From Robiginitalea aurantiaca (lineage in GTDB: Bacteria > Bacteroidota > Bacteroidia > Flavobacteriales > Flavobacteriaceae), in NCBI RefSeq assembly GCF_030380815.1, contig NZ_JAUDUY010000001.1, forward strand, positions 248,001 to 312,000: DNA of 64,000 nucleotides. Direction: 5' to 3'. Made by a program: the position numbers and the translations under genes. The notes beneath the pieces are model-generated. The model saw only the letters and a list, made by a program, of their open reading frames with translations. It searched no databases and was not told where the DNA came from. How positions within the stretch are numbered: the stretch's first letter is position 1; each line of letters starts with the position of its first letter. Below, piece by piece: positions 34,567 to 42,453 of this stretch.

Positions 34567-36612
34567 ATGAAACCTTTATACTCAGTATTCCTTACCCTCC
34601 TGATGCTTCTTCTCAGTTTTCAGGGCAAGGCACAGGATAAGGCCTTTGAATACCTAGATGTCTTCGATTTGCAATACGCTTCCGATCCTCAGATTAGGCC
34701 GCAAGGCGATTGGATTGTGTACCGCCGTATGGGTTTTGATATCCTGAAAGATCGTGCTGTGGGAAACCTCTGGATGATTCGCACAGATGGCACAGGCCAT
34801 CAGAAAATGACCTCTAGAGAAGTCTCGGAAAGCAGGCCCACGTGGTCCCCGGATGGAGATCGCCTGGCATTTGTGAGCGCAACTGACGAGGGATCTGAAA
34901 TTTATATCTACTGGTTGGAGTCCGGAAAATTTGCCCGTCTGACACAGCTTCCAGCGGGTCCGGGATCCCTGAGTTGGTCTCCGGACGGGACACAGCTTGC
35001 CTTCACCATGAATGTTCCCCAAAAACCCCCGGTGATCGCAAAACTTCCGGCCAAGCCCAAGAATGCAAAATGGGCCGGGGCGCCGAGAATTACGGATCGG
35101 CTTTACCATGAGGCCGACGGACGGGGCTATATTCCTCCCGGGTTTACCCATATTTTTCTGATTCCTTCTGAGGGTGGAGCTGCACGTCAGGTTACCTCAG
35201 AGGATTACAACCACAGGGGCCCGATTTCCTGGTCTCCGGATGGAACTAAAATCTATTTTAGCGGGAACCGTTCAGAAGCATGGGAATACGATTTTCGAAA
35301 CAGTGAAATCTATAGCCTGGACCTGGAAACCGGAGGAATTGTGGCCCTTACAGACAGTCAGGGGCCGGATCGGGGAGGCGTGTCATCTCCGGACGGTAAA
35401 TATATTGCCTACACCGGGTATACAGACCGCGTGCAGGCGCATCAGACTTCCGAACTCAGGATCATGAATTCAGATGGCTCCGGCAAGCGCAGCCTGACGC
35501 AATCCCTGGACCGCAATGTGAGCAATGTGATCTGGGATTCGAAAAGCAAGGGGGTCTATTTTACCTATGACGACAAGGGAAATTCCAAGATCGGATATAT
35601 TGCCCTCTCCGGAGAAGTGCAAAAGCGCGCAGACAATCTGGGAGGCACCTCCATTGGCAGACCGTATGGGGGCGGTAGTTTTAGCGTCAGCACGGACGGT
35701 ACACTGGCGTACACCTTTACCCGACCGGAGTTCCCGGCCGACATTGCTGTACTTGGACTCAAGGATAAAGCAGCAAAGCGGATCACCCAACTCAACAGGG
35801 GATTGCTCGACCAGCGTAAACTCGGCAAGGTAGAGGAGCTATGGTATACTTCCACCTTCGATGGAAGAGAAATTCAGGGGTGGATCGTCTACCCGCCTGA
35901 TTACGATGCGAATAAAAAATATCCTTTTTTAGTTGAAAACCACGGCGGCCCGATATCGAATTACGGAGATCGGTTTACGGCTGAGATCCAGTTATATGCG
36001 GCAGCCGGCTATATTGTTTTTTACCCCAACCCAAGGGGAAGTACCAGTTATGGAGAGGAATTTGCAAACCTGCTCTATAATAATTACCCGGGAGATGACT
36101 ACCAGGATGTCATGGATGGTGTGGATGCCTGTATAGCCAAGGGCATTGCCCATGAAGATCAGTTGTTTGTCACCGGGGGAAGTGCAGGGGGCATTATGAC
36201 CGCCTGGATTATCGGGAAGAATGATCGTTTTGAGGCTGCTGTGGTCGCCAAACCCGTTATGAACTGGATCAGTAAGACCCTTGTCGCGGACAATTACTTT
36301 GGCTATGCCAATAGCAGGTACCCGGGCCAGCCCTGGGAAAACTTTGAGGGGTATTGGAAATTTTCACCCCTTTCCCTGGTAGGCAATGTCAAAACCCCAA
36401 CGATGGTAATGGTAGGGATGAATGACCTCAGGACACCACCGAGCGAGGCAAAACAACTCTATCACGCCCTTAAATTGCGAAAGATAGAGACCGTACTGGT
36501 CGAAATTCCGGAAGCCAGCCATGGGATTGCAAACCGCCCCAGCAACCTGATAAGCAAAGTCGCCCATACCCTTGCCTGGATGGACAAATACCGAACCCCA
36601 GCGAACGACTAA
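34567..36612 (+). CDS. Secreted S9 family (prolyl oligopeptidase type) peptidase
   Basis: The protein (681 residues from the ATG at 34567) has a signal peptide (MKPLYSVFLTLLMLLLSFQG, ending GKAQ), an N-terminal beta-propeller built from WD40-like/TolB-like repeats (WSPDGDRLAFVS, WSPDGTQLAFT, WSPDGTKIYFSG) and a C-terminal alpha/beta-hydrolase domain. The serine nucleophile is in FVTGGSAGGIM, with the acid in GMNDLRTPP and the His in EASHGIANRP. It is likely a periplasmic dipeptidyl or oligopeptidase. The upstream ATG at 34462 adds 35 residues before the signal peptide and is unlikely. Its stop overlaps the next start by one base. Confidence 0.87.
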   Translation: MKPLYSVFLTLLMLLLSFQGKAQDKAFEYLDVFDLQYASDPQIRPQGDWIVYRRMGFDILKDRAVGNLWMIRTDGTGHQKMTSREVSESRPTWSPDGDRLAFVSATDEGSEIYIYWLESGKFARLTQLPAGPGSLSWSPDGTQLAFTMNVPQKPPVIAKLPAKPKNAKWAGAPRITDRLYHEADGRGYIPPGFTHIFLIPSEGGAARQVTSEDYNHRGPISWSPDGTKIYFSGNRSEAWEYDFRNSEIYSLDLETGGIVALTDSQGPDRGGVSSPDGKYIAYTGYTDRVQAHQTSELRIMNSDGSGKRSLTQSLDRNVSNVIWDSKSKGVYFTYDDKGNSKIGYIALSGEVQKRADNLGGTSIGRPYGGGSFSVSTDGTLAYTFTRPEFPADIAVLGLKDKAAKRITQLNRGLLDQRKLGKVEELWYTSTFDGREIQGWIVYPPDYDANKKYPFLVENHGGPISNYGDRFTAEIQLYAAAGYIVFYPNPRGSTSYGEEFANLLYNNYPGDDYQDVMDGVDACIAKGIAHEDQLFVTGGSAGGIMTAWIIGKNDRFEAAVVAKPVMNWISKTLVADNYFGYANSRYPGQPWENFEGYWKFSPLSLVGNVKTPTMVMVGMNDLRTPPSEAKQLYHALKLRKIETVLVEIPEASHGIANRPSNLISKVAHTLAWMDKYRTPAND

Positions 36613-37049
36613 TGTCCCGACCAAAACGCCACTGGCTGCTCAACCTGTTGATTATCTTTTCTGTGATCCTAAGTGTGCTCGCATTTGCGGCCCATGCGCG
36701 AAACTGGAAACGCATTAAGGAGGACCGGGTGCAATTGCTTTCAGGGTTTTATTATGAAGAAATTGGTTTCAGCGAAATCGACAGCATGTCGTGGAAAGAT
36801 CAAATTCCCCAGATGGAGCGGGATCATGGGTTTTCGTTCTGGGCCAGAGAGAAAGGACGCTTTAAGGATTCTCTTTATCCGGAGCGTCCGATTTTGGTTT
36901 TTGTCGATGACCTCAGGCAGCCCAAACTCAAAATCAGCTATCGGGATTCCCTGAGTTTGTATTTGAATTTCCCAGATTCTCTTGAAACGCGGGCGATGTA
37001 TGAACTCCTGCTTCGCAAAACAAATGGAACGGAACCCATTGATGAATAA
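36612..37049 (+). CDS. Membrane-anchored hypothetical protein
   Basis: The 145-residue protein has one N-terminal membrane helix (about residues 9-28, LLNLLIIFSVILSVLAFAA) and a polar domain with FSEIDSMSWKDQIPQMERDH and RPILVFVDDLRQPKL. I do not recognise the family. It is translationally coupled to the S9 peptidase gene through a TAATG overlap and lies 72 bp before the DUF2141 gene. The polar part probably faces the periplasm. Confidence 0.6.
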   Translation: MSRPKRHWLLNLLIIFSVILSVLAFAAHARNWKRIKEDRVQLLSGFYYEEIGFSEIDSMSWKDQIPQMERDHGFSFWAREKGRFKDSLYPERPILVFVDDLRQPKLKISYRDSLSLYLNFPDSLETRAMYELLLRKTNGTEPIDE

Positions 37050-37121
37050 GGGTCTATTTTTGGGAAGTTGTTGGGAAAACGCAACACAAGAATCCTTAGC
37101 TTTGAGTCTGCATATTCCATT

Positions 37122-37538
37122 ATGAGATCACAACTTTTTTGGGCTATCCTGAGCCTGCCCTTTTTTCTCTCAGCCCAGACCGCTACCCTTGAAGTGCGGG
37201 TTCATGATGTGTCTTCATCAGATGGGGATATCCTGGTTGCACTTTACAAGGAAGAAAAGACGTTTTTAAAGTTCGAACACGTCTATCGTACAGAGGAGGC
37301 TCCTGCCTTGGAGGGCACAACGCATCTGATAATAGCGGATCTGCCCTATGGTGACTATGCCCTGGCCATTTTTCACGACGAAAATGGAAACGATGAACTG
37401 GACACCAATTTTATTGGGATTCCCAAAGAACCCCTGGGGTTTTCAAATGCCAGATTAAAGACATTTGGCCCACCCGGATTCAAGGAGTGCCTCGTTAGGT
37501 TCAGGGAGGATACCCTTATAGAAATAACCCTCGAATAA
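37122..37538 (+). CDS. DUF2141 family exported protein
   Basis: The protein (138 residues from the ATG at 37122) has a signal peptide (about residues 1-18, ending FFLSAQ) and a DUF2141 domain with the typical start TLEVRVHDVSSSDGDILVALY, the DLPYGDYALAIFHDENGNDELDTNFIGIPKEPLGFSN core and a beta-rich end. Function in this family is unknown, though it is often predicted to be a small periplasmic beta-sandwich. The longer frame from 37068 would place residues ahead of the signal peptide and is not favoured. It ends 8 bp before the convergent tricorn-like gene. Confidence 0.8.
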   Translation: MRSQLFWAILSLPFFLSAQTATLEVRVHDVSSSDGDILVALYKEEKTFLKFEHVYRTEEAPALEGTTHLIIADLPYGDYALAIFHDENGNDELDTNFIGIPKEPLGFSNARLKTFGPPGFKECLVRFREDTLIEITLE

Positions 37539-37546
37539 CCGCCGGC

Positions 37547-40500
37547 TTAATCCTTCTCAGGATCGTTCGGGTCAAAACCCACGGGTCTTTTCCAACGCAT
37601 AGGGGCTGCGGGTTCCTTTGACATTTCAAAACGTTGGGTTTCCAAAAGTCTTAACGCCTCTGAAATTCCGCGCTCCAATTGAGGATCATGGCCTTTGATC
37701 ACTGCGGCGGGTTCCTGTATGACTTCAATATCCGGCGCGACGCCTTCTCCTTCGACAGCCCATTTTCCATCTACATCAAAGAAACCGCCTCTGGGGGCGA
37801 CCATTCTGCCGCCATCGATAAAAGGTGGGGTGTCCCATGTCCCGACCAGACCTCCCCAGGTCCGCGTGCCGATCAGGGGTCCGAGTTCTTTCGCATGAAA
37901 CATATAGGGAAGCAAGTCCCCTCCGGAGCCCGCCCGTTCATTGATCAACATTACTTTCGGCCCCCAAATTCCCGCCATTGGGGTTGTCCAGGGTCGGTTG
38001 CTCTCGGTTTTGCTGTTAAAGTATCCAAAGAGCTCCCGGTCCATAATGTCGATCATATAATCTGCAGCAAACCCCCCTCCATTATTGCGTTCATCGATGA
38101 TCACCCCTTTCTTGTCCTGTTGGGAGAAATAGTACCGATTGAAATACTCAAAGCCTTGCGAGGAGGTATTGGGAACATACACATAGGCGAGCTGTCCTCC
38201 GGAGATACTGTCTACCTTACGCCGATTTCCCTCTACCCAATCGAACGTTCGAAGCCCGTATTCACTGGTGACCGGTTTGACCACGATTTCCCTTGGGGAT
38301 TTCCCGTCCGCTGAGGCACTGACGGTCAGGTAGATTTCCCGTCCTGCAGTTTGTTCCAGCAAAGCGTACGGGTTCATCCCGGCAGTAAGCTCCGTTCCAT
38401 CTACAGCGATAATATAGTCCCCTTCAGAAACATTGAGACCGGGGAGGGCGAGGGGTGCATACAGGTCCGGATTCCATTGTTCGCCAGAATAGATGCGATC
38501 CAGGCGATACCGTTCCTGATCAACTTTAAAATCACATCCCAGTAAGCCTACAGGGACCCGGTCTACATCCGGTTGGTCACCTCCGGACACATAGGAATGT
38601 CCTATGGCGACTTCCCCACTCAGTATATCGACCAGGTAATTGAGGTCTGTCCTGTGGCGTACGTGTTCCACCCATGGGGAATACCACTGATAAACGGCAT
38701 CCCAGGGAGCGCCGTGTACATTGTCAACATAAAGGAAATCACGCATATAACGCCAGCCCTCCCGGAAAATCTGACGGTACTCTTCGGTTGGCCTTATTTG
38801 AAGTTGTATGGAAACTTTAAGGGGTTTGGCATCGGTGGCGTCCTTATTCTTTGTCTGTCCGACTTTCCAGTCGGAGTTTTGTCGGAACAGGATGTTATCT
38901 CTGGAGTCCGAAACCACAAAGCTTTGGACGCCTTCTGCAAATGCGTTGGCCTCCAATTTTTCAACATCGTATTTATGAAGGGTCAAACCCGTATTGTTAG
39001 GAATGTTCTCGCTTATAAAAATGCTGTTTTCCGGACCTGCCACCAGGGCTGTGTAATTCCGGGCCGGCAGGGGAAGACCGACGATTCGGCTTTGAATTCC
39101 CTCCGGATCCAGGGTGACGGTAATCTTTTTTTCACCATCCCCGGATTCCCCTGCTTTGGCAGTTTTCGATTCGGTGTCTTCATCTGAGGAAGCGATCTCT
39201 GCTTCATCGCTTTTTGGGAGATTCGGAGCCGAACCTTTCCCGGACAGAACAATGGCGTATAGGCTTCTGGAAAAAGGGATGTTCAGGGAACTCATGTCCA
39301 GCCATCCGGATTGGAGGGCATAATCTGTACTGGCAAGAAAGTAAAGGTATTCCCCTCCGGCATCCCAGGAAGGACTAAGTGCATCTGCCATACCATCGGT
39401 GAGCTGCACCGTATTCCCGCTCGTAATATTATAAGCAAAGATGGCCTTGAAATGACTGTCGAGCTGTTTGGCATAGGCGATCCATTTGCTATCGGGCGAC
39501 CAGACCGGATTCATTGCCCGATTCGGATGTGCATACCCATCCGTGGCGATCTTTAGGGTTTTACCATCAGCCAGGTCGATCACCCATATGTTGTAGTGGG
39601 TGTCGGTATAGGCGATATACTTTTCATCCGGAGACCAGGTCGGCCGGAAATAAAATGTAGGGTCCGGGAGGGCATAGCTTCGCTCAATACCGCCTTTCTG
39701 GTCGGCAACCACCAGTTCATATTCTCCCTTGGCATCCCGGAACCAGGCGACGCTTGAACCTCCAGGTGACCAGACCGGAGCACGATCTGCAATGCCTGAG
39801 GATTTTGTCAGATTCCTCCAGCTGCCTTTGTCTACCGGTATACTGAATACCTCTCCCCGATGTTCGAACAAGGCGCGTTTTCCGTTAGGGCTCAGGCGTG
39901 GATTCTGCAGGTCACTACCATCTACCGTTTCCCACCTGGGACGCGCAAAATTCATATCTCCTTCCACGGTGATGCTGACCTGTTGCGTACTACCCGTTTC
40001 CGGATTCAGAATATGCAGGTAACCGCCCTGTTCATATACGATGCCCGATGGCCCGTCATCGAGGCTTTTTACATCGAACTTTTTGTGGAAGGTGTGTTGC
40101 GTCTCCGTTTTCGATGTGGGGTCATAAGACCAGATGTTGGCGGCGTAGTCCCGTTCTGAGATATAGTAAACCTTCCCGCCGTACCAGACAGGATCCAAAT
40201 GGCGTTCTTTATCCTTCTGCGGGGTCCGTTCCAGTTCCATGGTCTTCATATCGACAATCCATATGGGCATGGCCTGGCCTCCCCGATAATTTCGCCATTC
40301 CGGATCCCAGGAGGTAATCGGAGTATAAGCGATATGTGTGCCGTCAGGGGAGAATGCTCCGTAGGCCGCCCTGGGGAGAGGAGTGGGCTGTGGCAGCCCC
40401 CCTTCGAGTCCTATGAGATATAACTTGCTCATTTGGGTGGGGTGTGCCTTCCTTTGAGAGCGAAACAAAACCTTTCCATCAGGTGTCCAACCCTGAACGA

Positions 40501-40819
40501 TATCGGCCCCGGGATGCCAGGTCAATCGTTTGGGTTCTCCACCCGTGGCGGGAACTACGAAAACATCTGTATTCCCATCATATTGACCCGTAAAAGCTAC
40601 CATTGACCCATCCGGACTAAAATGGGGATTGGATTCATAACCCTCATTGGATGTGAGGCGCACCGCTCTGCCTCCTGAAATATTCGTTTTCCAAAGGTCA
40701 TTAGCATAAACAAATACGATTTCGGATTTTGAAAGTGTTGGCTGGCGCAGCAAACGCGTCTGTTGGGCACAAAGTGAAAAACAGCAGAAAAGGATCAGGA
40801 ATGTGATACTTAATTTCAT
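37547..40819 (-). CDS. Tricorn-type S41 peptidase
   Basis: The 1090-residue secreted protein has a signal peptide (about residues 1-18, ending SLCAQ), a long series of beta-propeller repeats (NPHFSPDGSMVAFTGQYDG, WSPDSKWIAYAKQ, WSPDEKYIAYTD), an acidic linker near residue 550, a PDZ domain (GDYIIAVDGTEL) and a C-terminal S41 protease domain. The catalytic serine is in INERAGSGGDLLPY, with GVIIDERNNGGGFAADY upstream. It probably degrades peptides in the periplasm as a large assembly, as archaeal tricorn does. The convergent neighbour is only 8 bp away. Confidence 0.87.
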   Translation of the reverse strand: MKLSITFLILFCCFSLCAQQTRLLRQPTLSKSEIVFVYANDLWKTNISGGRAVRLTSNEGYESNPHFSPDGSMVAFTGQYDGNTDVFVVPATGGEPKRLTWHPGADIVQGWTPDGKVLFRSQRKAHPTQMSKLYLIGLEGGLPQPTPLPRAAYGAFSPDGTHIAYTPITSWDPEWRNYRGGQAMPIWIVDMKTMELERTPQKDKERHLDPVWYGGKVYYISERDYAANIWSYDPTSKTETQHTFHKKFDVKSLDDGPSGIVYEQGGYLHILNPETGSTQQVSITVEGDMNFARPRWETVDGSDLQNPRLSPNGKRALFEHRGEVFSIPVDKGSWRNLTKSSGIADRAPVWSPGGSSVAWFRDAKGEYELVVADQKGGIERSYALPDPTFYFRPTWSPDEKYIAYTDTHYNIWVIDLADGKTLKIATDGYAHPNRAMNPVWSPDSKWIAYAKQLDSHFKAIFAYNITSGNTVQLTDGMADALSPSWDAGGEYLYFLASTDYALQSGWLDMSSLNIPFSRSLYAIVLSGKGSAPNLPKSDEAEIASSDEDTESKTAKAGESGDGEKKITVTLDPEGIQSRIVGLPLPARNYTALVAGPENSIFISENIPNNTGLTLHKYDVEKLEANAFAEGVQSFVVSDSRDNILFRQNSDWKVGQTKNKDATDAKPLKVSIQLQIRPTEEYRQIFREGWRYMRDFLYVDNVHGAPWDAVYQWYSPWVEHVRHRTDLNYLVDILSGEVAIGHSYVSGGDQPDVDRVPVGLLGCDFKVDQERYRLDRIYSGEQWNPDLYAPLALPGLNVSEGDYIIAVDGTELTAGMNPYALLEQTAGREIYLTVSASADGKSPREIVVKPVTSEYGLRTFDWVEGNRRKVDSISGGQLAYVYVPNTSSQGFEYFNRYYFSQQDKKGVIIDERNNGGGFAADYMIDIMDRELFGYFNSKTESNRPWTTPMAGIWGPKVMLINERAGSGGDLLPYMFHAKELGPLIGTRTWGGLVGTWDTPPFIDGGRMVAPRGGFFDVDGKWAVEGEGVAPDIEVIQEPAAVIKGHDPQLERGISEALRLLETQRFEMSKEPAAPMRWKRPVGFDPNDPEKD

Positions 40820-40973
40820 AGGAGGTGTAAATTGGATCGAGATGAAAAGTAGTTAAAATAGGGGCGGGTTTCAAGAATCAGCATCAAATATTCCCATGGA
40901 TCTTTACTCAGTGAGCACTTTGGGATGTACTTGAATTTCTTGTATCTTATTGCAAACCTAAAAACCGAGTATA

Positions 40974-41339
40974 ATGAACACAGATCAAATAGCGAGCACC
41001 CTGGTGGATTGCTGTCGCAAAGGAGAATGGGAAAAAGCCTATATGGAGCTATACAGCCCGGCGATTGTCAGTATAGAAACAGGGGATGACTCCGAAATGG
41101 GGCATATAGAAGGCATGGAAGGCCTTAAAAAGAAAGGGGACTGGTGGGCAGAAACTTTTGACGTACACCACGTTGAGGTATCCGATCCGATTGTTGCGGA
41201 TAATTGGTTTACAGTTCGCTTTGAAATGGATACCACACATAAACCCTCCCAGCAGCGTTCTAAGTCTTCAGAGCTTGCGGTTTATCGGGTAGCAGATGGA
41301 AAGATCGTTTGGGAACAGTTTTTTTACGACCGGGAGTAA
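40974..41339 (+). CDS. SnoaL-like / NTF2-fold protein
   Basis: The 121-residue cytoplasmic protein has the NTF2-like alpha+beta layout: N-terminal helix (TLVDCCRKGEWEKAYMELYS), then strands with SIETGDDSEMGHIEGMEGLKKKGDWW and VRFEMDTTHKPSQQRSKSSELAVYRVADGKIVWEQFF. SnoaL-like proteins of this kind have diverse or unknown activities and no catalytic set can be named. It is monocistronic and has no functional neighbour. Confidence 0.75.
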   Translation: MNTDQIASTLVDCCRKGEWEKAYMELYSPAIVSIETGDDSEMGHIEGMEGLKKKGDWWAETFDVHHVEVSDPIVADNWFTVRFEMDTTHKPSQQRSKSSELAVYRVADGKIVWEQFFYDRE

Positions 41340-41377
41340 TCCAAAAATGATTTCTTTATGGATTCAAACACGTGGGC

Positions 41378-41785
41378 TTAATTCCCTTTTTTCGTGGTTA
41401 TTTCGATAACCCCGTTGGCTCCCCTGGTGCCGTAAACCGAGGCGTTAGAGCCTGTAAGCGCTTTGATATCGGCTACATCCACAGGCTGAACGATATTCTC
41501 CACAGATCTGAAGGAATTCCCAACAATCAGTCCATCGACCACATAAAGCGGGTATGGCGGACGTCCGGAAGTCGTATTGGAGTTTTTGATAAATACCGGG
41601 ACACCACCTCTGAGGGTTACCCCGGGTAGTTTCTGTATTCGGGTCACCAGTGGAAGTACAGCTGCATTCGCGTCATCCAGTGTTTTTTCGATATCGACAT
41701 CATCGCCAGAGGCGACCTTCTTGGAATTTCCACAGGAAAGCAGGAAAGAACCTGAAAGGAGCAGGATAAGCACTTTTTTCATCAT
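41378..41785 (-). CDS. Stand-alone TonB plug-domain lipoprotein
   Basis: The 135-residue product has a lipoprotein signal (FLLSC, Cys18) and a single TonB receptor plug-like domain: LPLVTRIQKLPGVTLRGGVPVFIKN, PLYVVDGLIVG, and the C-terminal LTGSNASVYGTRGANGVIEITTKKGN. No barrel follows; the frame stops right after the plug. Such orphan plugs occur in Flavobacteria, but their role is not known to me. It could be a periplasmic partner that binds TonB or a substrate. It is not obviously a broken receptor, since it has its own lipoprotein signal and clean ends. Confidence 0.7.
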   Translation of the reverse strand: MMKKVLILLLSGSFLLSCGNSKKVASGDDVDIEKTLDDANAAVLPLVTRIQKLPGVTLRGGVPVFIKNSNTTSGRPPYPLYVVDGLIVGNSFRSVENIVQPVDVADIKALTGSNASVYGTRGANGVIEITTKKGN

Positions 41786-41888
41786 CGAAATTTTTTTACA
41801 AGGTATTCATAATGACCAAGGGAGGCAACAATAGGATCAGTTATATTTATGGGCAGATTTTAAGTGAACCTCCAATGCACCAATTCTG

Positions 41889-42281
41889 ATGGAAAATATT
41901 TTACTAACCCAGGTAATGGGATCCCTGCTGGGGTTTCTAGGGGTTTTATTCGGCGCTTTTGGCGCGCATTATTTGAAAGGGAAATTAAGCGAATCTCAAT
42001 TGCAGGCCTTTGATACCGGGGTGCGCTATCAGCTGCTACACGCGGTCTTATTGCTTGTGCTGAGTTTCAACCTCTCATTCACTTCGGACTTAGAGAGCTA
42101 TATTGTGAAGGCCTTTTTGATTGGCATACTTTTGTTCTCCTTTAGCATATACGGACTTGTACTCAGTGAGGCGTTTGGAAAAAAATGGCGGTTTCTGGGC
42201 CCTATAACGCCATTGGGAGGTTTGTTGCTGCTTGCAGGTTGGGCCTTGCTTGGCTACCATTTTATTGCCAATTTCTTTTGA
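41889..42281 (+). CDS. DUF423 family membrane protein
   Basis: The 130-residue inner-membrane protein has four hydrophobic segments and the DUF423 signature near its N-terminus (GFLGVLFGAFGAHYLKGKLSESQLQAFDTGVRYQLLHAV). Function is unknown. In this family the short AHxL and YQxxHA motifs are the conserved parts and both are present. It is convergent with the feo operon, 19 bp apart. Confidence 0.85.
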   Translation: MENILLTQVMGSLLGFLGVLFGAFGAHYLKGKLSESQLQAFDTGVRYQLLHAVLLLVLSFNLSFTSDLESYIVKAFLIGILLFSFSIYGLVLSEAFGKKWRFLGPITPLGGLLLLAGWALLGYHFIANFF

Positions 42282-42300
42282 ACAGGAAACTGATGCGGCC

Positions 42301-42453
42301 TTAGTGACATCCGCAATCCGAGCCGCCACAGCTTTTGGAAGGACCTGCCTTTTTGGTTTTTCGCACCTGTGGCCAAATGAATTTGTAGCATAAATAGCCT
42401 ACGGAGACCGCCAGGGTCAGATACATGAAAAAGTATTGCCAATTCCAGGACAT
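42301..42453 (-). CDS. FeoB-associated Cys-rich membrane protein
   Basis: The 50-residue protein starts with MSWNWQYFFMYLTLAVSVGY, has one membrane helix and ends in a Cys-rich tail (KSCGGSDCGCH). This matches the small FeoB-associated proteins found at the end of feo operons. Its ATG overlaps the feoB stop codon by one base (TAATG), so the two are coupled. A role in ferrous iron handling at the FeoB pore is inferred from linkage. A longer frame starting at 42531 overlaps feoB and is unlikely. Confidence 0.8.
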   Translation of the reverse strand: MSWNWQYFFMYLTLAVSVGYLCYKFIWPQVRKTKKAGPSKSCGGSDCGCH

